A stretch of DNA of 64,000 nt. Source: JAFGJU01 sp964570935 (GTDB taxonomy: Bacteria > Eisenbacteria > RBG-16-71-46 > JAFGJU01). Shown one piece after another: positions 41,656 through 49,662 of this stretch. The notes below the pieces were generated by a model. That model was not told the DNA's origin, ran no database searches, and worked only from the letters and a program-made list of their open reading frames with translations. The first letter of the stretch is position 1, and each line of letters starts with the position of its first letter. The position numbers were made by a program, and so were the translations under genes. The stretch is taken from NCBI GenBank assembly GCA_964570935.1, contig CAZMZP010000077.1, forward strand, positions 1-64,000. The letters are read 5' to 3'.

Positions 41656-43215
41656 ATGAGCCGTACAGCTAATGTGTTCCGCTTTGCTCTGCCTGCTCTT
41701 CTCCTGCTGCTGCCGGCCGTGGCGCTGGCCATGCCGTCCGCGGTCAACGTGACGGCCACACTCAATTACCTGAGCGGGCCTCCGGGTAGTCAGGTTTTCC
41801 GTTTTGACTATTCCATCACGAACATCGATGTCCAGCCGAACCTGGCGGGTTTCATAGTGTTTTTCGACTCCGACGGCCTCAACCGGGCGGATTTCGTGGA
41901 ATACGGCACGCCTTACAGCTGGGACGACGTGTTCGTGTTCCCTGAGGGGCCGGATCACGCGTGGAACGTCGAATGGGACGAGCTCGCTGGGCTCAACCGA
42001 ATAGAGCCGGGCGCCACGCTTGGCGGGTTCTCGGTCACGTTCACCTGGAACGACCCCAATTCCCTTCCCGGACCTCAGTTCTTTGAGGCGTGGAACGGCG
42101 AGGCCCACGAGGGCACTACGACCGTGGTCCCGGGTTCCGGCATGCTGGGAGCCATCACCGGCACCGTGGTCACTGTCTGCGGCGGCAACACCGCCGCGAC
42201 CGCCGGCGTGACCGTCGACCTGTACTCGATTGACAACGTGCTTCTGGCCACGACCGTGACCGACGGCGATGGCCACTACAGCTTCCCGGGGCTCACGCTG
42301 GGTAGCTACAAGATCACGATTGTGACTCCCATGGGCTTCACGGCCGACATGGAGACCAAGACGGCGGTCGTCTCGATGGGCGACCCGACTGTCGTGGACT
42401 TCCAGCTCACCTGCCTGCCGATTTGTCCCAACGCGCGGACGATCGGCTACTGGAAGCATCAGGTGAACGTCTACCTGACCGGCAAGGGCAAGGCGCAGGA
42501 GTCGCTGGCCGAGCTGAGCGCTTACATGGATCAGATTCGAATCCACTTCAACAACAACGTGCTGAATCCGGTCACGATTTTCATGGTGGACGATCCCGAC
42601 GGCGAGACCGCTGACAGCCTGCTCGTGCTCCAGGGACTGCTGACCGTGAACAAGGAAGGCACGATGCTCGACAGGGCCAAGCAGCAGATGGTAGCCCTGT
42701 TGCTCAACGTCGTGTCGCTGAAGCTCTCCCAGGCCTACGTCGTCAGCGCCGACGGAGCGAACGTCAGCCAGGCGATAACGTACGTCGACGGCCTCATCGA
42801 CGACAAGATCACGTCAAACGACGAGCTGGCCAAGAGCATCTGCGATTACATCAACAACGGGCTCGTGGTCCCCGCGGGATGGATCCCGACCGGAACGGAG
42901 ATCATTTACTACGAGAAGGATCGTCCTGCGAACCTGACCGACACGGCCAGGTGTTATCCGAACCCGTTCTTCGGATCGACCATGATAAGCTTCGCGCTCA
43001 AGGGCAACGGCTCTCAGCCGGTGGCGCTCAAGGTGTTCGACGTGACCGGCAGGGTCGTCAGGACTCTGGTGGACAGAGCCCTGGAACCGGGCGCTCACGC
43101 GGTAACCTGGGACGGCATGAGCGACACTGGAATCCGGACGAGCTCTGGTGTATACTTCTATGAACTGAGGACGCCCGAGCTTGTTACAACCGGCAAGCTG
43201 GTAATGAGGAGGTAG
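41656..43215 (+). CDS. Secreted SdrD-B-like protein with FlgD-like C-terminal domain
   Basis: A 519-residue exported protein. The signal peptide ends VALAM (about residue 25). Residues 25-160 look like a beta-sandwich. Residues about 165-245 form an SdrD B-like (prealbumin-like) domain: ITGTVVTVCGGNTAATAGV and DGDGHYSFPGLTLGSYKITI. The next part opens with NARTIGYWKHQVN, a tryptophan-containing segment often found after such repeats in bacterial surface proteins, then about 130 helical residues. The last 85 residues (RCYPNPFFGSTMISFAL to GKLVMRR) are a FlgD-like/type IX-like tail. AAAGGAG lies ten bases upstream of ATG 41656 and a strong promoter precedes it. Likely a surface adhesin. Confidence 0.87.
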   Translation: MSRTANVFRFALPALLLLLPAVALAMPSAVNVTATLNYLSGPPGSQVFRFDYSITNIDVQPNLAGFIVFFDSDGLNRADFVEYGTPYSWDDVFVFPEGPDHAWNVEWDELAGLNRIEPGATLGGFSVTFTWNDPNSLPGPQFFEAWNGEAHEGTTTVVPGSGMLGAITGTVVTVCGGNTAATAGVTVDLYSIDNVLLATTVTDGDGHYSFPGLTLGSYKITIVTPMGFTADMETKTAVVSMGDPTVVDFQLTCLPICPNARTIGYWKHQVNVYLTGKGKAQESLAELSAYMDQIRIHFNNNVLNPVTIFMVDDPDGETADSLLVLQGLLTVNKEGTMLDRAKQQMVALLLNVVSLKLSQAYVVSADGANVSQAITYVDGLIDDKITSNDELAKSICDYINNGLVVPAGWIPTGTEIIYYEKDRPANLTDTARCYPNPFFGSTMISFALKGNGSQPVALKVFDVTGRVVRTLVDRALEPGAHAVTWDGMSDTGIRTSSGVYFYELRTPELVTTGKLVMRR

Positions 43216-43222
43216 TGGGGCC

Positions 43223-43248
43223 GCGGGGCGGTCTCCCGGCCGCCCCGC
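43223..43248 (+). terminator. GC hairpin after the SdrD-like gene, no T tract
   Basis: GCGGGGCGG (43223-43231) pairs with CCGCCCCGC (43240-43248) with an 8-base loop, seven bases after the stop. It lacks a T run, so read-through into the next gene is likely. Confidence 0.45.
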
Positions 43249-43306
43249 GTGACCTTGGGTCTGAGATAGAACACCTACAGCGCCCCCAACGGGGAGGGGA
43301 GGTAAA

Positions 43307-43894
43307 ATGAGACATCTGCTATTGCTGCTTCTCGTCGCTTCACTGCTCGGCCCGCTTCTGGCGCCCGGTACTGCCGATGCCCTGCCGTACGCGGCCGTGG
43401 GATACAAGCTGTATCACTACGAGGGCGGGAACTGGGTGAGGTACAAGCAGGGCGACCCCTTCCCGACGGGCGGGGCCACTCCGGGCACGAACCTATGGAA
43501 GTACAACTACTGGGTCGCGAACGAGACGGCGCCTTCGGGCATCTATCAGCTGTACGTCTACTTCAACTCGGATAACGTGAAGAGGTCGGTGTATTCATCG
43601 GCCACCGGACCGACCGGCTGGACGCTGCTGAATTTCCCGCCGATTTCGCCGAACAACAACTGGAAGCAGCGTTTTAGGACGACCAACTCGACGTACTACG
43701 TTATGCCTACAGACACCCTGCCCGGGTACGAGGTCCAGTTCACATGGGTGGACGGGTCCCTGCTCCCGACGCCGCAGAACTACGACGTGGCGTGGTCGGG
43801 CGGTTCAGAGCCGGGCAACACGACCGAGATGCCTCCGGAAATGACGCCTGTGGAAGCGGCCACCTGGAGCAAGATCAAGAGCTACTTCAGGTAG
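43307..43894 (+). CDS. Secreted protein with C-terminal TWxxIKSxFR motif
   Basis: A 195-residue exported protein of unrecognised family. The signal peptide covers about residues 1-25 (MRHLLLLLLVASLLGPLLAP). The mature protein is rich in Trp, Tyr, Asn and Pro and probably all beta (YKLYHYEGGNWVRYKQGD, WKYNYWVANETAPSGIYQL). A Pro/Glu/Met-rich linker (EMPPEMTPVEA) leads to the C-terminus TWSKIKSYFR, which matches the end of the unrelated secreted protein at 11048-11737. GGAGG lies four bases before the ATG. A strong terminator follows. It sits 91 bases downstream of the SdrD-like gene and may be co-transcribed. Function unknown. Confidence 0.83.
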   Translation: MRHLLLLLLVASLLGPLLAPGTADALPYAAVGYKLYHYEGGNWVRYKQGDPFPTGGATPGTNLWKYNYWVANETAPSGIYQLYVYFNSDNVKRSVYSSATGPTGWTLLNFPPISPNNNWKQRFRTTNSTYYVMPTDTLPGYEVQFTWVDGSLLPTPQNYDVAWSGGSEPGNTTEMPPEMTPVEAATWSKIKSYFR

Positions 43895-43938
43895 ACGAGA
43901 GCGTCGCCTGAACAGCTGACAGAAGACGAGAAGAAAAG

Positions 43939-43973
43939 AAGGCGAGAGCAGCCAAATCTGCTCTCGCCTTTTT
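43939..43973. terminator. Strong bidirectional intrinsic terminator
   Basis: AAGGCGAGAGCAG (43939-43951) pairs perfectly with CTGCTCTCGCCTT (43958-43970) across CCAAAT. The plus strand continues TTTCG, and the minus strand continues TTCTTTTCTTC. It serves the convergent genes ending at 43894 and 44073. Confidence 0.92.
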
Positions 43974-44072
43974 CGTCGGCCCGATTCCGGGGATCGTGAT
44001 TCTACGTCCGCGCGGCTCCACGGCCCGGAGGGGAGTGCCCGCCAGGCCAAGTCCGGCGCGGCCGCGGCCTGC

Positions 44073-45971
44073 CTACCTCCTCAGCAGGACCACCTTCTTC
44101 GAAACGCTCTTCGACCCGCCATCAAACCTCAAGAAGTAGACGCCGCTCGGGACCTCGCGACCACTGTCGTCCCTGCCGTTCCACTCGAAGCCGTGGGGAC
44201 CCGCAGACAGGGGGCCCTCGAAGACCCTGCTCACAAGGCGTCCCTGCGCGTCGAACACCAGCAGCGAGCCCGTCCGGTCGGAATCCATATACAAGCTTAT
44301 CTCGGTCGAACCCAAAAACGGATTGGGCCTGCTCGCGAGCGACGGGAAGGACGGAGTCCTTATTTGCACCGTGCTGTTTGTCGCGTTGAGGTCTAGGCGT
44401 TCGCCGCCCTCGCTGGCGCCCGCGGCTCCCGTCAGCGAGACTTCCGTGCGGTCCCCACCGTCGCCTTCTAGAACCCTGAACGACACTCTCGCCAGCGCTC
44501 CGCTGCCCGGCGGCAGAGGCTCGTCGCCAAGGGCCACGACCATTATGGAGAGCTCACCGTTGGAGGCCGAAAAATATGCGTCTCCGCTCCGCGCATCCTG
44601 ACCCATCGCCACCCCCTCCACTGAAAGCACGGTCGGGTCGTACGCGAGTCGCATCTCGACCCCTCCGAAGGCCGACGCGGAGGACACGTTGACGGGCAGG
44701 CTGAAGCTCGTCTCGCTCTCCCACTCCGGCTCCGCGGACAGGCCGATTGACGCCTGCTCCGTGCCCCCGGACGGCGAAGCCCCTCCGCCGCACCATTCGC
44801 ACCGGGAGCCCAGTATGTGCCTTATGCAGCAGACGACGTCCGTGACGTTGAGCACGCCGTCTCCGTTGCAGTCGCCGCGCGCTACCTCGTCAGGAGTGCA
44901 GCATCCCTCGGGGATGGGGCACATGATGCACTTTATCATTCTGACGATGTCCACCACATCCGCCCTGCCGTCCCCGTTAATGTCGCACTTCTGCGCCGAA
45001 CGCACGCACACCGTGCCCGTGATGGGGACGACAGTCGGACACACGGGTACGGGGTTGGCGTTCTCGTCGGCGAAGGCCACTGGGTTGAGCGTCAGCGTGA
45101 AGTCGAAGTCGGGCAGCACCTGCGTAGACTCGAACATTATCATGCTGTCCACAACCATCTCGATGACGATTCTCGCCACCGGGCCGACCCCGGGCTCGAT
45201 GATGCCCAGCCCGCCGTCAGTCTTCGAAAGAGGGTGGAACATGAGGTGGAGTCTTTCTCCCGAGAAGGTCCATTCGAGTCCCATGTCCTCGGCCCTGCCC
45301 AGAGGCTCCACGCTCGTCACTTTGAGGTCGAAGCCGCATCGCACGTCCGGGCCGCACCGTATGTCGCGGAACTGCAGGAAGCCGTCGACCGTCATCTCGG
45401 CCCCGGCAACGGACATCGGGTTCGCGAGCGTGAGGTAGAGGGTGCCAGGCGCGCCCGGCGCAACGATTGCGTTGCAGCCGCGGTAATGCGGCCCGAAGCC
45501 CGGCAGGACGCACCCGACCGGAGGCCCGCACTGCTGAACTGTAAAGGAAAGTTCTCTGTGGTCGTATATCACCGTCAACTGTCCGGAATCCACTTCGTCC
45601 ACCAGCAGCAGACAGGGTCCCGGAGGCAGAGTGCCCACAAAATGCGAAATGTCGTACGGCACGATCACATCCGGACAGCCCCGCGCGCTGTCACGATGAC
45701 AGAAAACGCGCATTCGGAACACCGTGCCGATGGGACTCCCGGGCGTCATGACAGGAAGGATCTCTACGTCGTAGCCGTCGTAGTGCCAGCAGCCGTCCCT
45801 GAAGAAGCCGGAGACGTTGAAAAGCACGGAGTCGCAGCCGGTCGGCTGCGGGGGCGCAACACCGACCTCCTGGATGTCCGCACACAGCACGGCCGGAACA
45901 AGCAGCACGGCGGCGAGGACGAGACTGACGGACAGCAGAGCGCGTGACGGAAGAACGTCGTGAAGCTTCAT
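44073..45971 (-). CDS. Secreted cohesin-like plus dockerin protein with FlgD-like C-terminal domain
   Basis: A 632-residue exported protein. The signal peptide ends VLCAD (about residue 31). The N-terminal 300 residues are cysteine-rich beta structure. A dockerin type I domain lies at about 329-390 with two calcium loops, DINGDGRADVVDI and DCNGDGVLNVTDV, plus extra CC and CEWC cysteines. A cohesin-like domain follows (about 420-535: SFSLPVNVSSASAFGGVEM, LAYDPTVLSVEGV). The final 85 residues (SRPNPFLGSTEISLYM to KKVVLLRR) are a FlgD-like/type IX-like tail. GGGAGG lies nine bases before the ATG. Having cohesin and dockerin in one chain suggests self-assembly or capture of partner proteins on the surface; this is inferred. 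Confidence 0.87.
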   Translation of the reverse strand: MKLHDVLPSRALLSVSLVLAAVLLVPAVLCADIQEVGVAPPQPTGCDSVLFNVSGFFRDGCWHYDGYDVEILPVMTPGSPIGTVFRMRVFCHRDSARGCPDVIVPYDISHFVGTLPPGPCLLLVDEVDSGQLTVIYDHRELSFTVQQCGPPVGCVLPGFGPHYRGCNAIVAPGAPGTLYLTLANPMSVAGAEMTVDGFLQFRDIRCGPDVRCGFDLKVTSVEPLGRAEDMGLEWTFSGERLHLMFHPLSKTDGGLGIIEPGVGPVARIVIEMVVDSMIMFESTQVLPDFDFTLTLNPVAFADENANPVPVCPTVVPITGTVCVRSAQKCDINGDGRADVVDIVRMIKCIMCPIPEGCCTPDEVARGDCNGDGVLNVTDVVCCIRHILGSRCEWCGGGASPSGGTEQASIGLSAEPEWESETSFSLPVNVSSASAFGGVEMRLAYDPTVLSVEGVAMGQDARSGDAYFSASNGELSIMVVALGDEPLPPGSGALARVSFRVLEGDGGDRTEVSLTGAAGASEGGERLDLNATNSTVQIRTPSFPSLASRPNPFLGSTEISLYMDSDRTGSLLVFDAQGRLVSRVFEGPLSAGPHGFEWNGRDDSGREVPSGVYFLRFDGGSKSVSKKVVLLRR

Positions 45972-46098
45972 AGGAGCTCACCTCCCAAGGATGGAGGACG
46001 CAGGAGGGAGAAAATGGGCCAGAACCACTCCGCAACAGGCCCCACCCAGAAGGCGCATCAAAAGGGCAGCCACGCTTGGTATTACCCAAGCTAATGTA

Positions 46099-46127
46099 AT
46101 TGTAAACCGAGCGGGGTGATTCGTCAA
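46099..46127 (-). promoter_or_regulatory. Promoter of the cohesin/dockerin gene
   Basis: On the minus strand TTGACG (46127..46122), 17 bases, TACAAT (46104..46099). The start near 46092 gives a leader of about 121 bases that begins with a GCTTGG/CCAAGC hairpin. An 11-bp direct repeat flanks the -35 box. Confidence 0.78.
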
Positions 46128-46138
46128 GGGGTGATTCG
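46113..46138. repeat. 11-bp direct repeat around the -35 box
   Basis: GGGGTGATTCG occurs at 46113-46123 and 46128-46138, a 15-base period. The first copy overlaps the -35 hexamer of the cohesin/dockerin promoter, so it could be a regulator-binding site. Confidence 0.7.
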
Positions 46139-46217
46139 GGGCAGACTGTGGAACCTCGGGCGGGTGGCCGGTGGGCCACCGCGGGAACCCGCGAGGCCTG
46201 GCCGGGCGGTCGTCCGG

Positions 46218-47699
46218 TCAGGCGGCGCTCTGTTCGGTGGGGACTATTTCCACGTCCAGCGGCCCCACGAGCAGTTCCGGCACGTTGAGCCCGAACTTCT
46301 CGCCTTCTTGGACCCGCTTGATGCTCCTCAAGTAGTTGCCTCGCCTGTCGGTGTCAGCCAGGCTCACTTCAGAACCGCCGCACTGCACTCCGCCACCGAC
46401 GGCGATTATCCTGACCATAGGCCGGGCCACGTCGGCGATGTCTGTGGCGGGTTTCACCACAACTGCCGTCTCGGCGGTGTCCAGCTCGAGGACCGTACCC
46501 ACCGGGTATACGCCGACCATGGACACGAATATCTTGACGAGACGGGGGTCGAAGCTCCTTCCGGCCTCCTTCAGGAGATACATCACGCTCTCGTGCGGAG
46601 AGCAGGGCCTGGACCTGTATATCCTGGACGTGGTCATGGCGTCGAACGCGTCAGTGATCCGGACAATTCTACTGTACAAGTCCAGCGGCGTGTCCGGACG
46701 CCTCGACGGGTAGCCGGACCGGTCGAAATTGACGTGGTGCTCGTACGCCACTATTATCGCCCTGAGAGAGCGTTCGTCCAGATGGCAGAGTCTGGCGAGC
46801 AGTCGCGCTCCCTGCAGAGTGTGGGTCTTGACCACGTCCCACTCATTCTGAGTCAGTCCGCCCGGCTTGTTCAGTATGTTCCAGTCGATCTCCACTTTCC
46901 CCACGTCGTGGAACAGCGCGGCCATCCCCAGCTGACCCAACCGCGACTTGCTGAACCCCAACCGCTGCCCCATGGCGACCGAGTAGATGCACACGTTGAC
47001 GCAGTGATTGAACGTGTATTCGTCGTGGTTCTTGATCGTGGTGAGCCCGAACATGAACGATTCGTCGCCGAGTATGCTGTCCACCAGTGCCTGCACGACG
47101 CGCTTGGCTCGTCTCAGCTTCACGGCCTCAAAACGCGAGGCCGAGTTCATTATCTGCTTCACGACCTTGACCGCCCCGAAGAAGGACTTCTTGGCCTTCG
47201 CCTTCACCTCCTCGGGGGATACGTCGGCGAGGTCCGTTTCGGAGGGTTTGATCTTGTCCAGGTTGATGTTCGCCACACCCTTCTCCTCCAGTGCCGACGA
47301 AAGGCGCTCGAAGCTCGGACCCTCGACCTCCAGTTTCGCGATCGTGTAGGCGAATGCCCTCAGCTCCTCGCCGTTGAAGTTCTCGAGCATGGTCATACTG
47401 CGCAGGCCGAACCTCTCCATCATCTCCACCACGTAGCGGTGACTGGCGTACCCTGAGACGTCCACCCTGAGGCGAATACCGTTCACGTACAGGCACCCGC
47501 ACACCAGCTCGATCGCGACGCTGCCCCACGACTTCGTGAGGGGGCCGAGTGCGGCCAGAAACCCGGTTAGAGCGTTCTGCACGGACGCGTTGTTGGGCTC
47601 GTGTATCTTGACTGTCCTCAAGACGACATAGAGCTGGCTGACGAGCTGTCTGCTCTGTCTCACGTCTATTTTCACGCCGGAATCACTCATGGCTTCCAT
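46218..47699 (-). CDS. HD-GYP-type phosphohydrolase with altered GYP motif
   Basis: A 493-residue cytoplasmic protein. Residues 1-200 are helical with no recognised domain. The HD-GYP domain spans about 215-385: FHDVGK (H264, D265), H293 in VKTHTLQGARLL, HHVNFDRSGYP (321-331) and ITDAFDAMTTSR. The signature is normally HHExxDGxGYP; here the Glu is Val and the Gly after Asp is Arg, so c-di-GMP hydrolysis may be weakened or altered. Residues 400-493 form a beta-rich C-terminal domain (VYPVGTVLELDTAETAVVV). The start overlaps the HEAT-repeat gene by 17 bases; ATG 47690 is an alternative. The partner is the HEAT-repeat gene upstream. Confidence 0.88.
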   Translation of the reverse strand: MEAMSDSGVKIDVRQSRQLVSQLYVVLRTVKIHEPNNASVQNALTGFLAALGPLTKSWGSVAIELVCGCLYVNGIRLRVDVSGYASHRYVVEMMERFGLRSMTMLENFNGEELRAFAYTIAKLEVEGPSFERLSSALEEKGVANINLDKIKPSETDLADVSPEEVKAKAKKSFFGAVKVVKQIMNSASRFEAVKLRRAKRVVQALVDSILGDESFMFGLTTIKNHDEYTFNHCVNVCIYSVAMGQRLGFSKSRLGQLGMAALFHDVGKVEIDWNILNKPGGLTQNEWDVVKTHTLQGARLLARLCHLDERSLRAIIVAYEHHVNFDRSGYPSRRPDTPLDLYSRIVRITDAFDAMTTSRIYRSRPCSPHESVMYLLKEAGRSFDPRLVKIFVSMVGVYPVGTVLELDTAETAVVVKPATDIADVARPMVRIIAVGGGVQCGGSEVSLADTDRRGNYLRSIKRVQEGEKFGLNVPELLVGPLDVEIVPTEQSAA

Positions 47700-49524
47700 C
47701 CTGAGACACGTTAAGACGGCACACCCTTAAGGCGTCGAGACACGCCCTGCGCAGGCCGCCGCGCGACTGCCGCGCCATGCGCTCCAACATGTCCCGCGCC
47801 CTGTCGGAGCCCAGACGACCCACGGCCATTATTGCGCACTTCTTCATCTCGTTGTTGTCCGCCCAGTTCAGGAGGGATCTCTTTCGGATAAGCTTCTCAA
47901 GGACCGGCAGTGCCTCGTCGCTGCCGGTGCGTCCGAGTGCGTCGAACAGCTCGGACTTCTCGTCGGAATCGCTCTTCACGAACGAGTCCCGCCGGATGTG
48001 CTCGCTAAGCAGCACCGCGGCGCGACTGCCGCCGGCGTGGCCGAGCTTCTTGGCCGCCAGCAGGCGTAGTCCCTTCTCCGTGTCGTTCAGCAGCTTTGCG
48101 AGCACGGCCTGCGCTCGCTCGCCGCCCATCTCGGCCAGGCAGTGGGCCAGCTCTGTCCGCACCCTCGGGTCTTCGTGCGCGACCAGAGGCTCGAGGTAGG
48201 AGGTGGCCTGCGTCTCCCGCATGAGCCGCAGGATGTAGACTGCGTTGCGCACGAGGTACCACCTCGGGTCGGAGAGATAGCCCACAAGCGCGGTGAGGTT
48301 TTGTTTTGCCACCACGCTGAGGACCCTGCACAGCATCTCCCTGGACTTCTTGGTCTTAAGCCTGCCCAGCATGTTGCAGAGTGGACCCACGGAGTTCGGG
48401 TTGAGAGCGGACAGGTACTGCGCGTAGCCCGCCAGGGCAGCCAGACTGGCGTCCTCTATGCGGGTCTCCATCAACCCGACCTCATTCTCCTGCCCCCGTG
48501 CTTCTATGAACGAGTCGAGCGCAATCCTGACGTCCGGGGATAGCTCGTCATCTTCGAGTATCCGTCTGATGTCGCCCAGGAGGGACGCCGCCTCGGCGGG
48601 CTTCCCCGCCTCCAGCAGTCCCGCGCAAAGCACCTGGAGCACGCGGGTGAAATCCGCCTTGATGTCCGCGGATGCGTCGCTCCGGACCACATCGAGGAAG
48701 ATCTGCGATACTCTCATCCTGGGATCGTCTTTCTCCTCGGCCAGGATTTCGTGCCCGACCTCACCCAGCTCTTGTTCTGTGAGTGTCAAGTCCAGCGTGA
48801 ATGCGCGCTCGTACTCCGTGAACGTGAAGTCCGGCTCGACCGCCAAGCCGTACGAGCCTTGCGGTGCACCGTCCTGCGCTTCGTGCTGAGCCGCCCGTAC
48901 CGCGACTCCCGCCTCCGTCCCGGCTTCGCGGGCCGGCCGCGCGGCTTCTTCCTCGGCGGTTTCCAGCTCCAGGTAGTCGTCTACGGCGAGGTATGTTATG
49001 TGCGCCAGCTCCCGTTCCCATATCTGCGTGACGACGTCGGAGTCCGCGTCCCCGCAATCCGCCTTGGAGCTATTGAGGGCCTCCAGCAGCCAGGTAATGT
49101 CGTCCACCGCGATCCCGTTGTGAAAACTGAGCGCCCTCACGCCGTCCCTGTACAGCTTGAACACGAGGCTCTCGCGCCTGTCGGGGTTGGTGTTGACGGG
49201 TTTGCCGTGATAACAGAGGTCTGTTTCAGTCAGGGTGTACGTCAGAGTCTCGTCCCTCTCGAGGAAGGACGTGAGCGCCGCGAAGAGTCTCTCGATGGAT
49301 TCGCGCGGAACGGGGTTGTTCGCCCCGTAGAAATGCAGGTTCTTGTACGCTCTCGTCATGCAGACGGCGACCTCGCCCGCGGCTCTCGCCGCTGTGGCGG
49401 CCTCCGCGCTCTGCGCCGACGTGTCGGTCGTCCGAACGACCTTCTCTTTGCCTCGTGCCGTCTGTTCTATCACAGCCACGTCACTCCAGTCGAAGTCCCG
49501 CGTAAGGCGGAATCGCCGAATCAT
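47683..49524 (-). CDS. HEAT-repeat protein, partner of the HD-GYP protein
   Basis: A 613-residue cytoplasmic protein without a signal peptide. Residues about 45-190 (AVCMTRAYKNLHFYGANNP, RDGVRALSFHNGIAVDDITWLLEAL) resemble the N-terminal part of the HD-GYP protein encoded next (VLRTVKIHEPNNASVQNAL and the ELRAFAYTI region), suggesting a shared N-terminal module. A charged Ala/Glu linker covers about 190-230. Residues about 330-600 are HEAT-like repeats (DPRWYLVRNAVYILRLMRET, DPRVRTELAHCLAEMGGERA, NEMKKCAIMAVGRLGSDRARDML). The stop lies inside the next gene start, so the proteins are translationally coupled and probably interact. GGAG touches the ATG, so an internal start near 49485 (GTG) is possible. 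Confidence 0.83.
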   Translation of the reverse strand: MIRRFRLTRDFDWSDVAVIEQTARGKEKVVRTTDTSAQSAEAATAARAAGEVAVCMTRAYKNLHFYGANNPVPRESIERLFAALTSFLERDETLTYTLTETDLCYHGKPVNTNPDRRESLVFKLYRDGVRALSFHNGIAVDDITWLLEALNSSKADCGDADSDVVTQIWERELAHITYLAVDDYLELETAEEEAARPAREAGTEAGVAVRAAQHEAQDGAPQGSYGLAVEPDFTFTEYERAFTLDLTLTEQELGEVGHEILAEEKDDPRMRVSQIFLDVVRSDASADIKADFTRVLQVLCAGLLEAGKPAEAASLLGDIRRILEDDELSPDVRIALDSFIEARGQENEVGLMETRIEDASLAALAGYAQYLSALNPNSVGPLCNMLGRLKTKKSREMLCRVLSVVAKQNLTALVGYLSDPRWYLVRNAVYILRLMRETQATSYLEPLVAHEDPRVRTELAHCLAEMGGERAQAVLAKLLNDTEKGLRLLAAKKLGHAGGSRAAVLLSEHIRRDSFVKSDSDEKSELFDALGRTGSDEALPVLEKLIRKRSLLNWADNNEMKKCAIMAVGRLGSDRARDMLERMARQSRGGLRRACLDALRVCRLNVSQDGSHE

Positions 49525-49594
49525 CTCCGGACGGTTGCCGCCGAACTCGCGGAGTCCATGCTTCTCCGCGGAATCTATCCTTCTCTGCTATCGG

Positions 49595-49631
49595 CAAAAA
49601 AGCGGGCCGTCTTAACGAAGACGACCCGCTT
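49595..49631 (-). terminator. Strong intrinsic terminator after the HExxH protein gene
   Basis: On the minus strand AAGCGGGTCGTCTT pairs with AAGACGGCCCGCTT (14 bp with one G-U) across CGTT, followed directly by a T run. It lies 31 bases after the stop at 49663 and insulates the HEAT/HD-GYP pair. Confidence 0.9.
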
Positions 49632-49662
49632 GTGATGTTTTTTCCGCCTGTAGGAGTTGGGA

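Noticed and set aside
46155..46197. Terminator for the HD-GYP gene
   Set aside because: A GC-rich stem (GGTGGCC/GGCCACC with flanking pairs) exists but there is no T run and several alternative foldings; left out.
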